This document shows positions 28,995-37,145 of a DNA stretch of 63,739 nucleotides, piece after piece. The notes beneath the pieces were generated by a model. The model was not told where the DNA came from. It saw nothing but the letters and a program-made list of their open reading frames with translations, and did not search any database. A program made the translations under genes and the position numbers. Source of the stretch: Paludibacteraceae bacterium (GTDB lineage Bacteria > Bacteroidota > Bacteroidia > Bacteroidales > Paludibacteraceae); NCBI GenBank assembly GCA_017550335.1, contig JAFZPM010000012.1, positions 1 through 63,739 on the forward strand, given 5' to 3'. Numbering within the stretch: the first letter of the stretch is position 1; each line of letters opens with the position of its first letter.

Positions 28995-29030
28995 TATGCC
29001 GCAGTACCCGTATGTGGGTCCTGCGGCATA
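28995..29030 (+). terminator. Long hairpin after the B6 kinase gene
   Basis: Ten-bp arms TATGCCGCAG/CTGCGGCATA enclose inner ACCC/GGGT pairing. A T-run is nearly absent (TTTCAT), so it is either a weak terminator or an mRNA-stabilising 3' hairpin. Confidence 0.55.
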
Positions 29031-29033
29031 TTT

Positions 29034-29084
29034 CATAATTAACTACGTCGAACTAACGTTTCATAATTCATAATTCATAATTCT
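29034..29084. repeat. Dispersed repeat family A (TACGTCGAACTAACG core with TAATTCA runs)
   Basis: The core taactacgtcgaactaacg is followed by three TCATAATTCA-like iterations. The same core recurs near 36.96, 37.15, 37.37, 49.85 and 50.09 kb and inverted near 63.54 and 63.71 kb. Always intergenic or at a gene end. Function unknown. Confidence 0.75.
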
Positions 29085-29251
29085 CTTCGCCTCCCCACAT
29101 ATATTCATCTCTCCGTTTTTATACCTACAAATGGTGATATGGATGCTCCCCCTTATCCGTTATCTTTGCATGTTAGTTAAGCCCCAAGGGTTATTCGGAC
29201 GAAAAAGGACGATATTTGTGCGGCGGGTGTGTCGTGTGTCGATTTTCGCCG

Positions 29252-29259
29252 TATCTTTG
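29252..29259 (+). promoter_or_regulatory. Probable -7 box of the Feo operon
   Basis: TATCTTTG matches TAnnTTTG. A second identical box lies at 29161-29168. Use of the proximal box would give a leader of about 100 nt that contains the nested hairpin. Confidence 0.45.
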
Positions 29260-29283
29260 TGGCAGATTATGAAGAGGGTTTCC

Positions 29284-29327
29284 GGAGGGATACATTTGCC
29301 GACAATAGGCAAAGGAACCATCCCTCC
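29284..29327 (+). promoter_or_regulatory. Nested stem-loop in the FeoAB leader
   Basis: The outer arms GGAGGGAT/ATCCCTCC enclose the inner arms TTTGCC/GGCAAA with loop GACAATA. All pairs are Watson-Crick. It lies between the promoter boxes and the AAGGAGG at 29346-29352. It could be a regulatory leader or a stability element. It does not match a riboswitch class that I recognise. Confidence 0.5.
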
Positions 29328-29365
29328 CTTGAAGCAATAGTTGGCAAGGAGGCATGAATTGAAAT

Positions 29366-31858
29366 ATGAACCAGAAGGACGTTGATATTAGAGAGGACGC
29401 TGTGAGAACGCTGGCGGATGTCAGCGAAGGAGGACAGTGTGTCATCGTGAAGGTGAACGGACACGGAGGTTTCCGCCATCGTGTGATGGAGATGGGCTTC
29501 GTGAAGGGGGAACGGGTGACCGTCCTCAAGAACGCTCCTCTTCAGGATCCTATCGAGTATAAGGTGATGCAGAGCCACGTCTCTCTGCGCCGAAGCGAGG
29601 CCAGCCACATCGAGGTCATCCTGATGGATGAGGTGGACGAGGATGCGTTCTCGGAATCAACCGGCACCTTCTCCGAGGAGGTGCGCAATAAGATCGTCGC
29701 CAAGACCAAGACCATCACGGTCGCCTTGGTGGGTAACCCTAACTGCGGAAAGACCTCCTTCTTCAACCATGCGACCGGACTGCGTGAACACGTCGGCAAC
29801 TACAGCGGCGTGACGGTCTCCTCTAAGGTGGGTACCTTCTACAAGGATGGTTACACGATCAATCTGGTGGACCTCCCTGGCACCTATTCCATCACGGAAT
29901 ACTCCCCCGAGGAACTCTATGTGCGTGAATACATCACCGAGCAACACCCCGACGTGGTGCTCAACATCGTGGACTCCTCCAACCTGGAGCGTAATCTTTT
30001 CCTCACCACACAGCTGATCGACATGAACGTGCGCATGGTCATGGCGCTGAACATGTACGATGAACTGGAGGGGAAGGGCATGGCCTTGGATGACGCACAG
30101 CTGGAGAAGATGTTAGGCTTCCCTTGCGCTCCGACCAACTCCAAGACGGGCAAGGGTATCGATCATGTACTGGACCACATCATCTCGGTCTACGAGGAGG
30201 CGGATGAGGTCACCAAACATATCCATATCAATTACGGAAGCGAGGTGGAGGGCGCCATCGGCAAGATCAAACCGCTCATCATGGAGCATGCCGAGGTGGC
30301 GGTGGACTTCCCGTTCCGCTACGTGGCGATCAAATTATTGGAGAACGATTCCGTCACCTATAAGCATTTGGAGAAACATATCGGCGACGTCTCCTCCATC
30401 CGTCAGGTGGTGGACCAGTGCCGGACGGAGATCGAGGCGGAGTATGGCGAGGACATGGTCAGCGTCATCACGGGTATCAAGTACGGTTTCATCCGTGGCG
30501 CCTTGGCCGAGACGTTGGTGGCGCCGGAGGAGGATTCGGACGATTCCGCCTATAAGATAGATAAGATATTGACAAACAAATGGTTGGGATTCCCCGTCCT
30601 GATATTCTTCCTATGGCTGATGTTCCAGGCGACCTTCTCATTGGGCGCCATCCCGCAGGGGTGGATCGAGGCTGGTGTGGAGTGGCTGGGCGAGTCCATG
30701 CGTAGCCTGCTGGGCGAGGGAATGCTCTCCGATCTGATTGTGGACGGTATCATCGCGGGTGTGGGAGGCGTGATCGTCTTCCTGCCTAACATATTGATAC
30801 TCTTCTTCTTCATATCTCTTTTGGAGGATACGGGTTATATGGCCCGCGCCGCCTTCATCATGGATAAGCTGATGCACAAGATGGGCTTGCATGGCAAGTC
30901 GTTCATTCCTCTGCTGACGGGCTTCGGGTGTGGCGTCCCTGCCATCATGGCCACGCGGACGCTGGAGAACCCTAAGGATCGTATCATCACGATGATGGCC
31001 ATCCCGTTCATGTCCTGCTCCGCCAGACTGCCGGTCTACCTCCTCTTCGTGAGTGTCTTCTTCGAGTCCAACCAGGCGCTGATATTGCTGAGCATCTATC
31101 TGTTGGGCATCGCGGTGGCGGTCTGTACCGCTCTGTTGCTGAAGAAGACGAAGTTCAAGAACAATTCCGAGCAGTTCGTGATGGAGCTCCCTCCATACCG
31201 TATACCGACGGCCCGCAACACCCTGCTGCACATGTGGGAGAAGGCGGTGCAATACCTGAAGAAGATGGGTTCGGTCATCTTGGTGGCTTCGGTCATCATC
31301 TGGGCGCTCTGCTATTTCCCTACGCACAACGAGGAGACGGATAAGATCGATGCCTTGGTTGAGGCTACGGAGAGTGATGCGTCGTTGTCGCAGGAGGAGA
31401 AGGAGACGAAGCTGGGCGAGCTGGAGCTGAGCCGTGCGTCGGCGCAGAAGGAGAACTCGTATATCGGCCAGATGGGCAAGTTCATCGAACCAGTGGTTCG
31501 TCCGCTGGGCTTCGATTGGAAGATGGGTGTCAGCATCCTCACGGGTGCGGCCGCGAAGGAGATCATCGTGTCGTCGTTGGGTGTCCTTTACCATGCGGAC
31601 CTCTCCGCCGATGAGGAGTCGGAAGGTTTGAAGACCGCCCTTGCCGCCCATCGGGACAGTGACGGGAATCCGATCACACCATTGGTGGCGTTCGGTTTCA
31701 TGGTCTTCGTGTTGCTATATTACCCGTGCGTGGCGGCGGTGACGGCCATCGCCAAGGAGTCGAACCGCAAGTGGGCGCTCTTCTCCGTGGTCTATACCAC
31801 TATGGTCGCATGGGTGGTCTCGTTCATCATCCATCAGGTAGGTCAATTAATCTTTTGA
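29366..31858 (+). CDS. feoB: FeoA-FeoB fusion, ferrous iron transporter
   Basis: This 830-residue inner-membrane Fe(II) importer has an N-terminal FeoA SH3-like domain (about 14-90; MEMGFVKGERVTVLKNAP). The FeoB G-domain carries G1 GNPNCGKT (123-130), G2 around GNYSGVTV, G3 DLPG (169-172), G4 NMYD (229-232) and G5 near TNSKTGKG. The C-terminal polytopic part has both gate regions, including LLTGFGCGVPAIMATRTL and SCSARLPVYLLF. FeoA-FeoB fusions are normal in Bacteroidota. An AAGGAGG stands 13 nt before the ATG. It is followed after 12 nt by a Cys-rich Feo-associated peptide, then a hemerythrin and a regulator, so a four-gene operon is likely. All GTPase motifs are intact. Confidence 0.97.
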   Translation: MNQKDVDIREDAVRTLADVSEGGQCVIVKVNGHGGFRHRVMEMGFVKGERVTVLKNAPLQDPIEYKVMQSHVSLRRSEASHIEVILMDEVDEDAFSESTGTFSEEVRNKIVAKTKTITVALVGNPNCGKTSFFNHATGLREHVGNYSGVTVSSKVGTFYKDGYTINLVDLPGTYSITEYSPEELYVREYITEQHPDVVLNIVDSSNLERNLFLTTQLIDMNVRMVMALNMYDELEGKGMALDDAQLEKMLGFPCAPTNSKTGKGIDHVLDHIISVYEEADEVTKHIHINYGSEVEGAIGKIKPLIMEHAEVAVDFPFRYVAIKLLENDSVTYKHLEKHIGDVSSIRQVVDQCRTEIEAEYGEDMVSVITGIKYGFIRGALAETLVAPEEDSDDSAYKIDKILTNKWLGFPVLIFFLWLMFQATFSLGAIPQGWIEAGVEWLGESMRSLLGEGMLSDLIVDGIIAGVGGVIVFLPNILILFFFISLLEDTGYMARAAFIMDKLMHKMGLHGKSFIPLLTGFGCGVPAIMATRTLENPKDRIITMMAIPFMSCSARLPVYLLFVSVFFESNQALILLSIYLLGIAVAVCTALLLKKTKFKNNSEQFVMELPPYRIPTARNTLLHMWEKAVQYLKKMGSVILVASVIIWALCYFPTHNEETDKIDALVEATESDASLSQEEKETKLGELELSRASAQKENSYIGQMGKFIEPVVRPLGFDWKMGVSILTGAAAKEIIVSSLGVLYHADLSADEESEGLKTALAAHRDSDGNPITPLVAFGFMVFVLLYYPCVAAVTAIAKESNRKWALFSVVYTTMVAWVVSFIIHQVGQLIF

Positions 31859-31870
31859 GGAGGGTGTGCG

Positions 31871-32071
31871 ATGAATGAGACGATGCAAACGGTTGTGGTG
31901 GCGGTGATCATTGTGGCGGCTGTCGCATGGAGCGTGAGGCGCATGCTGAAGTCCAACAAGGGCGGTTGTGGTTGCGGCTGCGGCTGTAATTGCGGATCGG
32001 ACGGGAAGTGCGATGGCCAAGGCTGTGAGGGGTGCCATCAGTGCGACGCTGAAGAGAAGAAAAAGATGTAG
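31871..32071 (+). CDS. FeoB-associated Cys-rich membrane peptide
   Basis: This 66-residue protein has one N-terminal membrane helix (about 4-21; VVVAVIIVAAVAW), a short basic linker, and a Cys/Gly-rich tail (GGCGCGCGC, then CDGQGCEGCHQC). Small proteins with this layout are common directly after feoB in Bacteroidota and are annotated as FeoB-associated Cys-rich proteins. Metal binding or delivery is presumed, not shown. It begins 12 nt after the FeoB stop with a GGAGG in the overlap, which supports cotranscription. Confidence 0.9.
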   Translation: MNETMQTVVVAVIIVAAVAWSVRRMLKSNKGGCGCGCGCNCGSDGKCDGQGCEGCHQCDAEEKKKM

Positions 32072-32098
32072 AATTAAAGATACAGGGAGGAATCGGAA

Positions 32099-32773
32099 AT
32101 GTTTATAGCCAGACAAAAGTTTTCAGACGTTTTAGACGTGAATCCCCAGTTGATTCTAATGTTGCCGCGTTTCGGCATGAAGCTAGGCTTCGGGGAGAAA
32201 CGCATCGAGGAGATCTGCAGGAGCGAGGAGGTGCCTGTCTCGTTGTTCCTGATGCTCTGCAACGTGTATACGTTCGACGACTACATGCCGTCGGACGAGG
32301 AGATCCTGACGATAGAGGGCGAGTGGCTTGTCCGTTACCTGAAAGCCTCCCATGATTATTACATTAACCATCGTTTGCCCCATATCCACAAGCATGTGGA
32401 GCGCATTGCCCAGGCTGCGGGCGAGATCGGTGCGGTGCTGATGGACTTCTTCGGCGAGTACCAGAAGGAGGTGACGAACCATTTCGAGCAAGAGGAGACC
32501 TCGCTCTTCCCACGCATATCGGCAAAAAAGGAGCGCTCCGTGACCTCCAAGGATTCCCATGAGATGACTTATATGCATGACAACATAGGGGACAAGCTGA
32601 GCGACCTCACCAATATCATCATCAAGTATTTGCCGGCGGAGATCATGCCTAACGAGCGGATCGGTGTGTGGTTCGACCTTGCGCAACTCTCCAAGGACCT
32701 TGACAAGCATGCCATCATCGAGGAGAAGATACTGATCCCTTATTTCAGCAGGAAGGAAGGAGGTGAGCTATGA
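32099..32773 (+). CDS. RIC/ScdA-like hemerythrin-domain protein with degenerate N-terminal Cys motif
   Basis: Residues 7-55 (FSDVLDVNPQLILMLPRFGM) resemble the ScdA_N/DUF542 domain that precedes hemerythrin in the RIC (YtfE/ScdA) iron-cluster repair family. The usual CC pair is replaced by GFGEKR. Residues 80-220 form a hemerythrin-like four-helix domain with candidate di-iron ligands H85/H91, H128 with E132 (NHFEQEE), H160 and H204/E208 (HAIIEEK). RIC proteins are linked to repair after nitrosative or oxidative stress; this function is inferred. A GGGAGG lies 9 nt before the start. The gene overlaps the following regulator by 4 bp (ATGA), indicating translational coupling. Confidence 0.85.
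   Translation: MFIARQKFSDVLDVNPQLILMLPRFGMKLGFGEKRIEEICRSEEVPVSLFLMLCNVYTFDDYMPSDEEILTIEGEWLVRYLKASHDYYINHRLPHIHKHVERIAQAAGEIGAVLMDFFGEYQKEVTNHFEQEETSLFPRISAKKERSVTSKDSHEMTYMHDNIGDKLSDLTNIIIKYLPAEIMPNERIGVWFDLAQLSKDLDKHAIIEEKILIPYFSRKEGGEL
32756..32769 (+). promoter_or_regulatory. Strong Shine-Dalgarno site for the LuxR-type gene
   Basis: AAGGAGGTGA lies 4 nt before the ATG, inside the last codons of the hemerythrin gene. Such a strong site is uncommon in Bacteroidota, where translation usually starts without one. It suggests efficient reinitiation at the ATGA overlap. Confidence 0.7.
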
Positions 32774-33345
32774 AGACGCGGAACATCGTGCTCATGGAAT
32801 CCTCCGTGATCATCACGGAAGGCCTGCAGAAGATCATCAACGAAACGCCTGAAATGAAGGTGCAGAAGGTCTATCGTTCTTACCCGCAGGTTGTAGGCAG
32901 AAGCGGGGCGGATATCCTTGTCGTCAATCCCAAACTGCTCAGGGAGGAGGAACTGGACAAACTGTTCCAGGACTGGAAACGTGAGAACGACGAGGTGGTC
33001 ATCTTGGCGCTCCATACGGATTACACCTCCGCCGTGGTCCTGAAGATGTTCGACAATGTCATCGAGCGGGACGATAATGTCTCCGCCATCCTCAACAAAC
33101 TACGGACCACCCGCTCCAAGAACACGGACAAGGGCTCTTCGCAAAGCTGCGAACTCTCCGCGAGGGAGAAGGATGTGCTGAAATTGGTGGCCAAGGGATT
33201 GACCAACAAGGAGATAGCCGACGAGCTGAACCTCTCCATCCATACGGTCATCACCCACAGGAAGAACATCACGAGCAAGACGAACATCAAATCCATCTCG
33301 GGTCTCACCATCTATGCTATGCTGAATAAGTTGATCCAGCAGTAG
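32770..33345 (+). CDS. LuxR/NarL-type transcriptional regulator with receiver-like N-terminus
   Basis: This 191-residue protein has a C-terminal LuxR-type helix-turn-helix (about 127-188; LSAREKDVLKLVAKGLTNKE, LNLSIHTVITHRKNI). The N-terminal 110 residues look receiver-like in pattern (MKTRNIVLMESSVIITEGL), but the acidic pair is missing (MES), and the predicted phosphoacceptor position reads ADILVVNPK with N instead of D. It is therefore probably not phosphorylated as a normal response regulator. The 4-bp overlap with the hemerythrin gene suggests that it senses or reports the state of that partner, or controls iron/NO-stress genes. Targets unknown. Confidence 0.88.
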   Translation: MKTRNIVLMESSVIITEGLQKIINETPEMKVQKVYRSYPQVVGRSGADILVVNPKLLREEELDKLFQDWKRENDEVVILALHTDYTSAVVLKMFDNVIERDDNVSAILNKLRTTRSKNTDKGSSQSCELSAREKDVLKLVAKGLTNKEIADELNLSIHTVITHRKNITSKTNIKSISGLTIYAMLNKLIQQ

Positions 33346-33390
33346 ATTGTGTCCCGTTTGCTCTCCTCAAAACTATACACACTGGATTTA

Positions 33391-34686
33391 TTAGCGTTTA
33401 TATTTTTCAATGAATTGATTAAGAAAGTTCCCGATGGCATTGATGATGTCAGTCTTATCTTGTTCGGCTATTTTTTTAGAATAAGAATATTCATTCTCGT
33501 ATATTTTACTTTCTTGGGATTTGCTGTCAGTATTTGTGACACTTATTCTGTAAAAAAATTGTCTGAATGTAATATCGATGTTAACCCATACGGGGATTCC
33601 TAATCCATTATGCTCTATGCTGAAACATATATCAGAATGTCCATTTTTGTCGCATTTTCCTCTTCCAAATCCCCAAGTTGCAAATGCGAATAACGAATAA
33701 AATTCAGAAAGCTCATTGTCTATGTATTTAAGAAGTTCAGAAAAATCATTGTTGAGTAATTCTTTTCTCTCTTCTTCTGTGCCTTCTGGTTGGTTCATTT
33801 GATTGCGATATTTCAATTTAAGGTTTTTCCTCCAATCGTCAGCCTCTTCAATGCTCTCACCTTTTGCACCCTTAATGCTTATTGTTAATGCTCTCTCAAG
33901 GCATTTCTCCATGTATTCAACAAATGGGGTGATTTGAGAAAGTTCGGCATGAGCTCCATCAGAAGGAATTGGCCCAACTGTCACATCGCAGCGATTAAGG
34001 GAAGTGAGGTAATTGTTCTTGTCTGTGGTTTTTACGACTATCATTGGATATCCATGACGGCACAATATGTAGTTGACTATCAATCTGGATATTCGTCCAT
34101 TGCCATCTTCAAAAGGGTGAATGCGGATATAACGATAGTGAAACAGTGAAGCCAATTCTATTGGTGTCATTTCCCCTTTTGCCTCTTCCCGTTTGTACCA
34201 TTCTATCAAGTCTTTCATTAAGGCTGGTGTTTCTTCTGGAGACGCATATTCAAATCGCTCTTCTGTGACTGTAATGACTGTGTTGGGTCGGGTCTTATAT
34301 TGCCCTGCATGAATCACACAGGATGTTTGTGTGCCATCGGGTAGTTGACTGTATTTTTTATAATCTTCTCTGAGTAAGGTTTTGTGCAAGTTCTTGATGA
34401 AATATTCAGAGAGAGGTTGCTCTTTGTCCAGTGCGGCTTCTTGGACCATCTTCAATCCGACATTGGAGGCCTTCATCTCTTCCAAATCTTTCATGTTCGC
34501 TTCATCTACACTTTTTCCGAACATCAATAACATTTCAGTTTGCCCATATGTGAGCGTATTGCCTTCAATGTGGTTGGAATTGTAGTTGAATTCCAGCATG
34601 AATTTCTGATTTATTCTTTGTTGGTATTCTTCTTTAATTGGTTGTAAATCTTGCCATTCTTTGAATAAAGTATCTATTCTATTCAT
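33391..34686 (-). CDS. Fic-domain protein (class II, AMPylation-type)
   Basis: The 431-residue protein carries the Fic catalytic motif HPFEDGNGRISR (H190-R201) and, near the N-terminus, the inhibitory-helix motif SNHIEG (S37 to G42, SxxxEG), as in class II Fic enzymes that transfer AMP from ATP to target hydroxyls and are self-inhibited. Residues 100-170 form the helix and flap region. The C-terminal 180 residues are not a recognised domain. Both strands of the gene are clearly more AT-rich than the surroundings and codon choice differs, suggesting acquisition by transfer. There is no antitoxin-like partner next to it. It converges with the LuxR-type gene with about 45 bp between. Target unknown. 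Confidence 0.92.
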   Translation of the reverse strand: MNRIDTLFKEWQDLQPIKEEYQQRINQKFMLEFNYNSNHIEGNTLTYGQTEMLLMFGKSVDEANMKDLEEMKASNVGLKMVQEAALDKEQPLSEYFIKNLHKTLLREDYKKYSQLPDGTQTSCVIHAGQYKTRPNTVITVTEERFEYASPEETPALMKDLIEWYKREEAKGEMTPIELASLFHYRYIRIHPFEDGNGRISRLIVNYILCRHGYPMIVVKTTDKNNYLTSLNRCDVTVGPIPSDGAHAELSQITPFVEYMEKCLERALTISIKGAKGESIEEADDWRKNLKLKYRNQMNQPEGTEEERKELLNNDFSELLKYIDNELSEFYSLFAFATWGFGRGKCDKNGHSDICFSIEHNGLGIPVWVNIDITFRQFFYRISVTNTDSKSQESKIYENEYSYSKKIAEQDKTDIINAIGNFLNQFIEKYKR

Positions 34687-35069
34687 GCTTTGATTTCCTT
34701 TCCTTGTTTGTATTATGATTTGTTTGGAATAGTTTGCTAAGTTAAGAAAATATAATTAATTCAGTAGATGTGAAGAGTATAATAAAAACATTGTTCATGA
34801 TAAAGTGTCCCAAATGTGTTAATTGCTCAACCTTATTCGAAAAGGGAATAGCCCTATAATCCCTGCCGTATATAGTTCTCCTTGCGGAGTTTGCTCTTCC
34901 CTAATCTCTCATCCCCCAATAATTGCCTTCGCCGAACTTGTAATTCTTAACTTTTAACTCTTAATTTTTAACTATTTGAAATCCACCGAATCCTCTTTTT
35001 TTGTATTTTCGCATAAACCTTCGGATTCGTGTATGTTTATGTTATTAACTTTTTAAATATTAGTGTGTA
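34687..35069. other. Divergent intergenic region between Fic and aquaporin genes
   Basis: AT-rich 383 bp. It contains a GGAATAGCCCTATAAT stretch resembling the dispersed palindromic repeats, a low-complexity TTAACTCTTAATTTTTAAC run, and a TATTTTCG box at 35004-35011 that could be the aquaporin -7 element (weak, no -33 at normal spacing). No gene was seen. Confidence 0.45.
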
Positions 35070-35738
35070 ATGAAAAAGTATTTAGCTGAAATGGTAGGAA
35101 CCATGGTCTTGGTTCTTATGGGTTGCGGAACTGCTGTAAGTTTGAGTTGCGGTGTGGACACCGCGAGTGTGGTAGGTACTGCGGTAGCCTTCGGTTTGGC
35201 TGTCGTCGCGATGGCCTATACGATCGGTGGCATCAGCGGATGTCACATCAATCCTGCCATCACGTTGGGTTGCTTGCTCACCAAGAGGATTTCCCCTAAG
35301 GATGCGTGCATGTACATGTTGTTCCAGGTGATCGGAGCGTTCCTTGGATCCACGATCCTTTATCTGCTCACTTCGAACGCAGGTTTGGAGGGCACAGGCG
35401 CGAACAGTTTGCAGTCTGGCGTGAATGTGACGGGCGGACTTCTCGCTGAGGTATTCTTCACGTTCGTGTTCGTATTCACCGTGTTGGGCACCACCGACTC
35501 CAGCAAGGGAGCAGGTAACTTCGCAGGTTTGGCGATCGGTCTCTGCCTCGTATTGGTTCACTTGGCATGTATCCGTTACACGGGCACATCCGTTAACCCG
35601 GCGCGTTCCATCGCTCCTGCATTGTTCCAACAAGGCGATGCGTTGTCCCAACTCTGGATCTTCATCGTAGGTCCGTTCATCGGTGCTGCTTTGGCGGCAT
35701 TCTCATGGGGCTTCGTGGCAGGTTGCGACAAGAAGTGA
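35070..35738 (+). CDS. aqpZ: Aquaporin, AqpZ-type water channel
   Basis: A 222-residue, six-helix major intrinsic protein with two NPA boxes (HINPAIT, NPA at 61-63; SVNPARS, NPA at 176-178). The second half shows H164, T173 and R179 (LVHLACIRYTGTSVNPARS), matching the His and Arg of the water-selective AqpZ aromatic/arginine filter, so water is preferred over glycerol. It acts in the inner membrane in osmotic water flow. The gene is monocistronic, with a strong intrinsic terminator directly downstream. Confidence 0.95.
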   Translation: MKKYLAEMVGTMVLVLMGCGTAVSLSCGVDTASVVGTAVAFGLAVVAMAYTIGGISGCHINPAITLGCLLTKRISPKDACMYMLFQVIGAFLGSTILYLLTSNAGLEGTGANSLQSGVNVTGGLLAEVFFTFVFVFTVLGTTDSSKGAGNFAGLAIGLCLVLVHLACIRYTGTSVNPARSIAPALFQQGDALSQLWIFIVGPFIGAALAAFSWGFVAGCDKK

Positions 35739-35765
35739 TCGCTTAGTGGCATAAGTATAACAGAC

Positions 35766-35808
35766 AAGAAATCCGATGACGCATGTTGCGCTTCGGATTT
35801 CTTTTTTT
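35766..35808 (+). terminator. Intrinsic terminator after the aquaporin gene
   Basis: Eleven-bp arms AAGAAATCCGA/TCGGATTTCTT enclose an inner CGCA/TGCG stem. The run TTTTTTT follows. It is a clear rho-independent terminator. Confidence 0.9.
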
Positions 35809-35815
35809 ATCTTCG
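35786..35815 (+). promoter_or_regulatory. Candidate ilvC promoter overlapping the terminator
   Basis: TTG at 35786-35788 and TATCTTCG at 35808-35815 are 19 nt apart, near the Bacteroidota -33/-7 pattern with one mismatch in the -7 box. It would give a leader of about 28 nt for ilvC. Confidence 0.4.
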
Positions 35816-35848
35816 CGGAAGATTCAATAAAACAAAAAAATATATCAA

Positions 35849-36892
35849 ATGGCTGAAATGAATTTTGGCGGTGTAATCGAGAATGTTGTTACCCGCGATG
35901 AGTTTCCTTTAGAGAAGGCGCGTGAAGTTCTGAAGAACGAGACGATCGCTGTCATCGGCTATGGCGTCCAAGGACCAGGCCAATCCATGAATCTAAGAGA
36001 CAATGGCTTTAACGTGATCGTCGGACAACGTCCAGGCAAGACGTTCGACAAGGCAGTCGCTGACGGTTGGGTGCCGGGCGAGACATTGTTCGGGATCGAG
36101 GAGGCTTGCAAAAAAGCTACCATTATTCAATTGCTTCTTTCTGACGCCGCACAAATCGAGTGCTGGCCTATGATCAAGAAATATTTGACCCCTGGTAAGA
36201 CTTTGTATTTCTCTCATGGTTTTGCCATCACTTGGAACGATCGTACGGGCATCATCCCTCCAAAGGATGTGGATGTCATCATGATCGCCCCTAAGGGTTC
36301 CGGTACTTCCCTCCGTCGTTTGTTCGTGCAGGGCCGTGGTCTGAACTCTTCCTACGCTATTTACCAGGATGCGTCCGGTAAGGCTTGGGAGAAGGTGATC
36401 GCCCTCGGTATCGGTGTCGGTTCGGGTTATCTCTTCGAGACTACTTTCGAGAAGGAGGCTACTTCCGACTTGACTGGCGAGCGTGGCTCTTTGATGGGTG
36501 CCATCCAAGGATTGCTCTCCGCACAATATGAGGTGCTCCGTGAGAACGGACACTCTCCTTCAGAGGCCTTCAACGAGACGGTTGAGGAGCTGACGCAATC
36601 CCTCGGCCCTCTCTTCGCCGAGAACGGTATGGATTGGATGTTCGCTAACTGCTCTACTACCGCACAGCGTGGCGCTTTGGATTGGATGGGTCCTTTCCAC
36701 GACGCTATCAAGCCGGTTATGCAGAAACTGTACAAATCGGTTATCACGGGCCAGGAGGCGCAGATCTCCATCGATTCCAACTCTAAGCCGGATTACCGCG
36801 CTAACTTGGAGAAGGAGTTGGCCGCTCTCCACGACAGCGAGATGTGGCGTGCCGGTGAGGTGGTTCGTAAGCTTCGTCCGGAAAACAACTAA
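35849..36892 (+). CDS. ilvC: Ketol-acid reductoisomerase
   Basis: The 347-residue class I enzyme converts acetolactate or acetohydroxybutyrate to the dihydroxy acid in valine, leucine and isoleucine synthesis, using Mg2+ and NAD(P)H. Rossmann motif GYGVQG at 37-42. The cofactor loop after beta-2 reads VGQRPGKTF. The C-terminal knotted domain has EATSDLTGERG and NETVEELTQSL with the expected acidic metal ligands. The sequence and its end (VVRKLRPENN) are typical for Bacteroidales. No other ilv genes flank it here. A terminator follows the stop. Confidence 0.97.
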   Translation: MAEMNFGGVIENVVTRDEFPLEKAREVLKNETIAVIGYGVQGPGQSMNLRDNGFNVIVGQRPGKTFDKAVADGWVPGETLFGIEEACKKATIIQLLLSDAAQIECWPMIKKYLTPGKTLYFSHGFAITWNDRTGIIPPKDVDVIMIAPKGSGTSLRRLFVQGRGLNSSYAIYQDASGKAWEKVIALGIGVGSGYLFETTFEKEATSDLTGERGSLMGAIQGLLSAQYEVLRENGHSPSEAFNETVEELTQSLGPLFAENGMDWMFANCSTTAQRGALDWMGPFHDAIKPVMQKLYKSVITGQEAQISIDSNSKPDYRANLEKELAALHDSEMWRAGEVVRKLRPENN

Positions 36893-36915
36893 TCAGTTTT
36901 TCACGTATAGGATGT

Positions 36916-36949
36916 AAGGCGGCTCTTGAGGGGGCCGCCTTTCTTTTTC
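36916..36949 (+). terminator. Intrinsic terminator after ilvC
   Basis: Arms AAGGCGGC/GCCGCCTT with a 10-nt loop are followed by TCTTTTT. Confidence 0.9.
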
Positions 36950-36956
36950 CCTTCCA

Positions 36957-37036
36957 TTCAAAATTGACTACGTCGAACTAACGTTTCTTAATTCAAAATT
37001 CATAATTGACATCGTCGAACTGACGGTTCAAAATTC
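36957..37036. repeat. Dispersed repeat family A, two tandem copies
   Basis: TTGACTACGTCGAACTAACG and TTGACATCGTCGAACTGACG stand in tandem, separated by TTAATTCAAAATTCATAA-type sequence. Confidence 0.75.
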
Positions 37037-37096
37037 GCACCATGTGTTAATGTTTTTTCGGTGCCCTAGGCATCCGATGTTTGTCGGTCAGGCGCA

Positions 37097-37124
37097 GTAG
37101 AGACGCAACATTTTGCGTCTCTAC
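37097..37124. repeat. Perfect palindrome of the GTAGAGACG type
   Basis: Twelve-nt arms GTAGAGACGCAA/TTGCGTCTCTAC around CATT. Related palindromes with the same outer arms occur at 48796-48823 and 58217-58236. Confidence 0.8.
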
Positions 37125-37145
37125 AGAACCGAAACACACAACGGA

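Larger units (their letters stand above)
28957..29365. other. Intergenic region and leader upstream of the Feo operon
   Basis: It contains the hairpin after the kinase gene, one copy of the dispersed GACTACGTCGAACTAACGTT-type repeat, two TATCTTTG boxes 91 bp apart, and a nested stem-loop next to the FeoAB start. No gene was seen. Confidence 0.6.

Noticed and set aside
29284..29327. Known riboswitch before FeoAB
   Set aside because: The hairpin does not match the consensus of any class I could recall with certainty (TPP, cobalamin, Mn, NiCo, guanidine), so it is listed only as a stem-loop.
33346..35069. Fic protein as part of a toxin-antitoxin pair
   Set aside because: No small partner frame lies next to it, and the inhibitory motif is inside the same protein.
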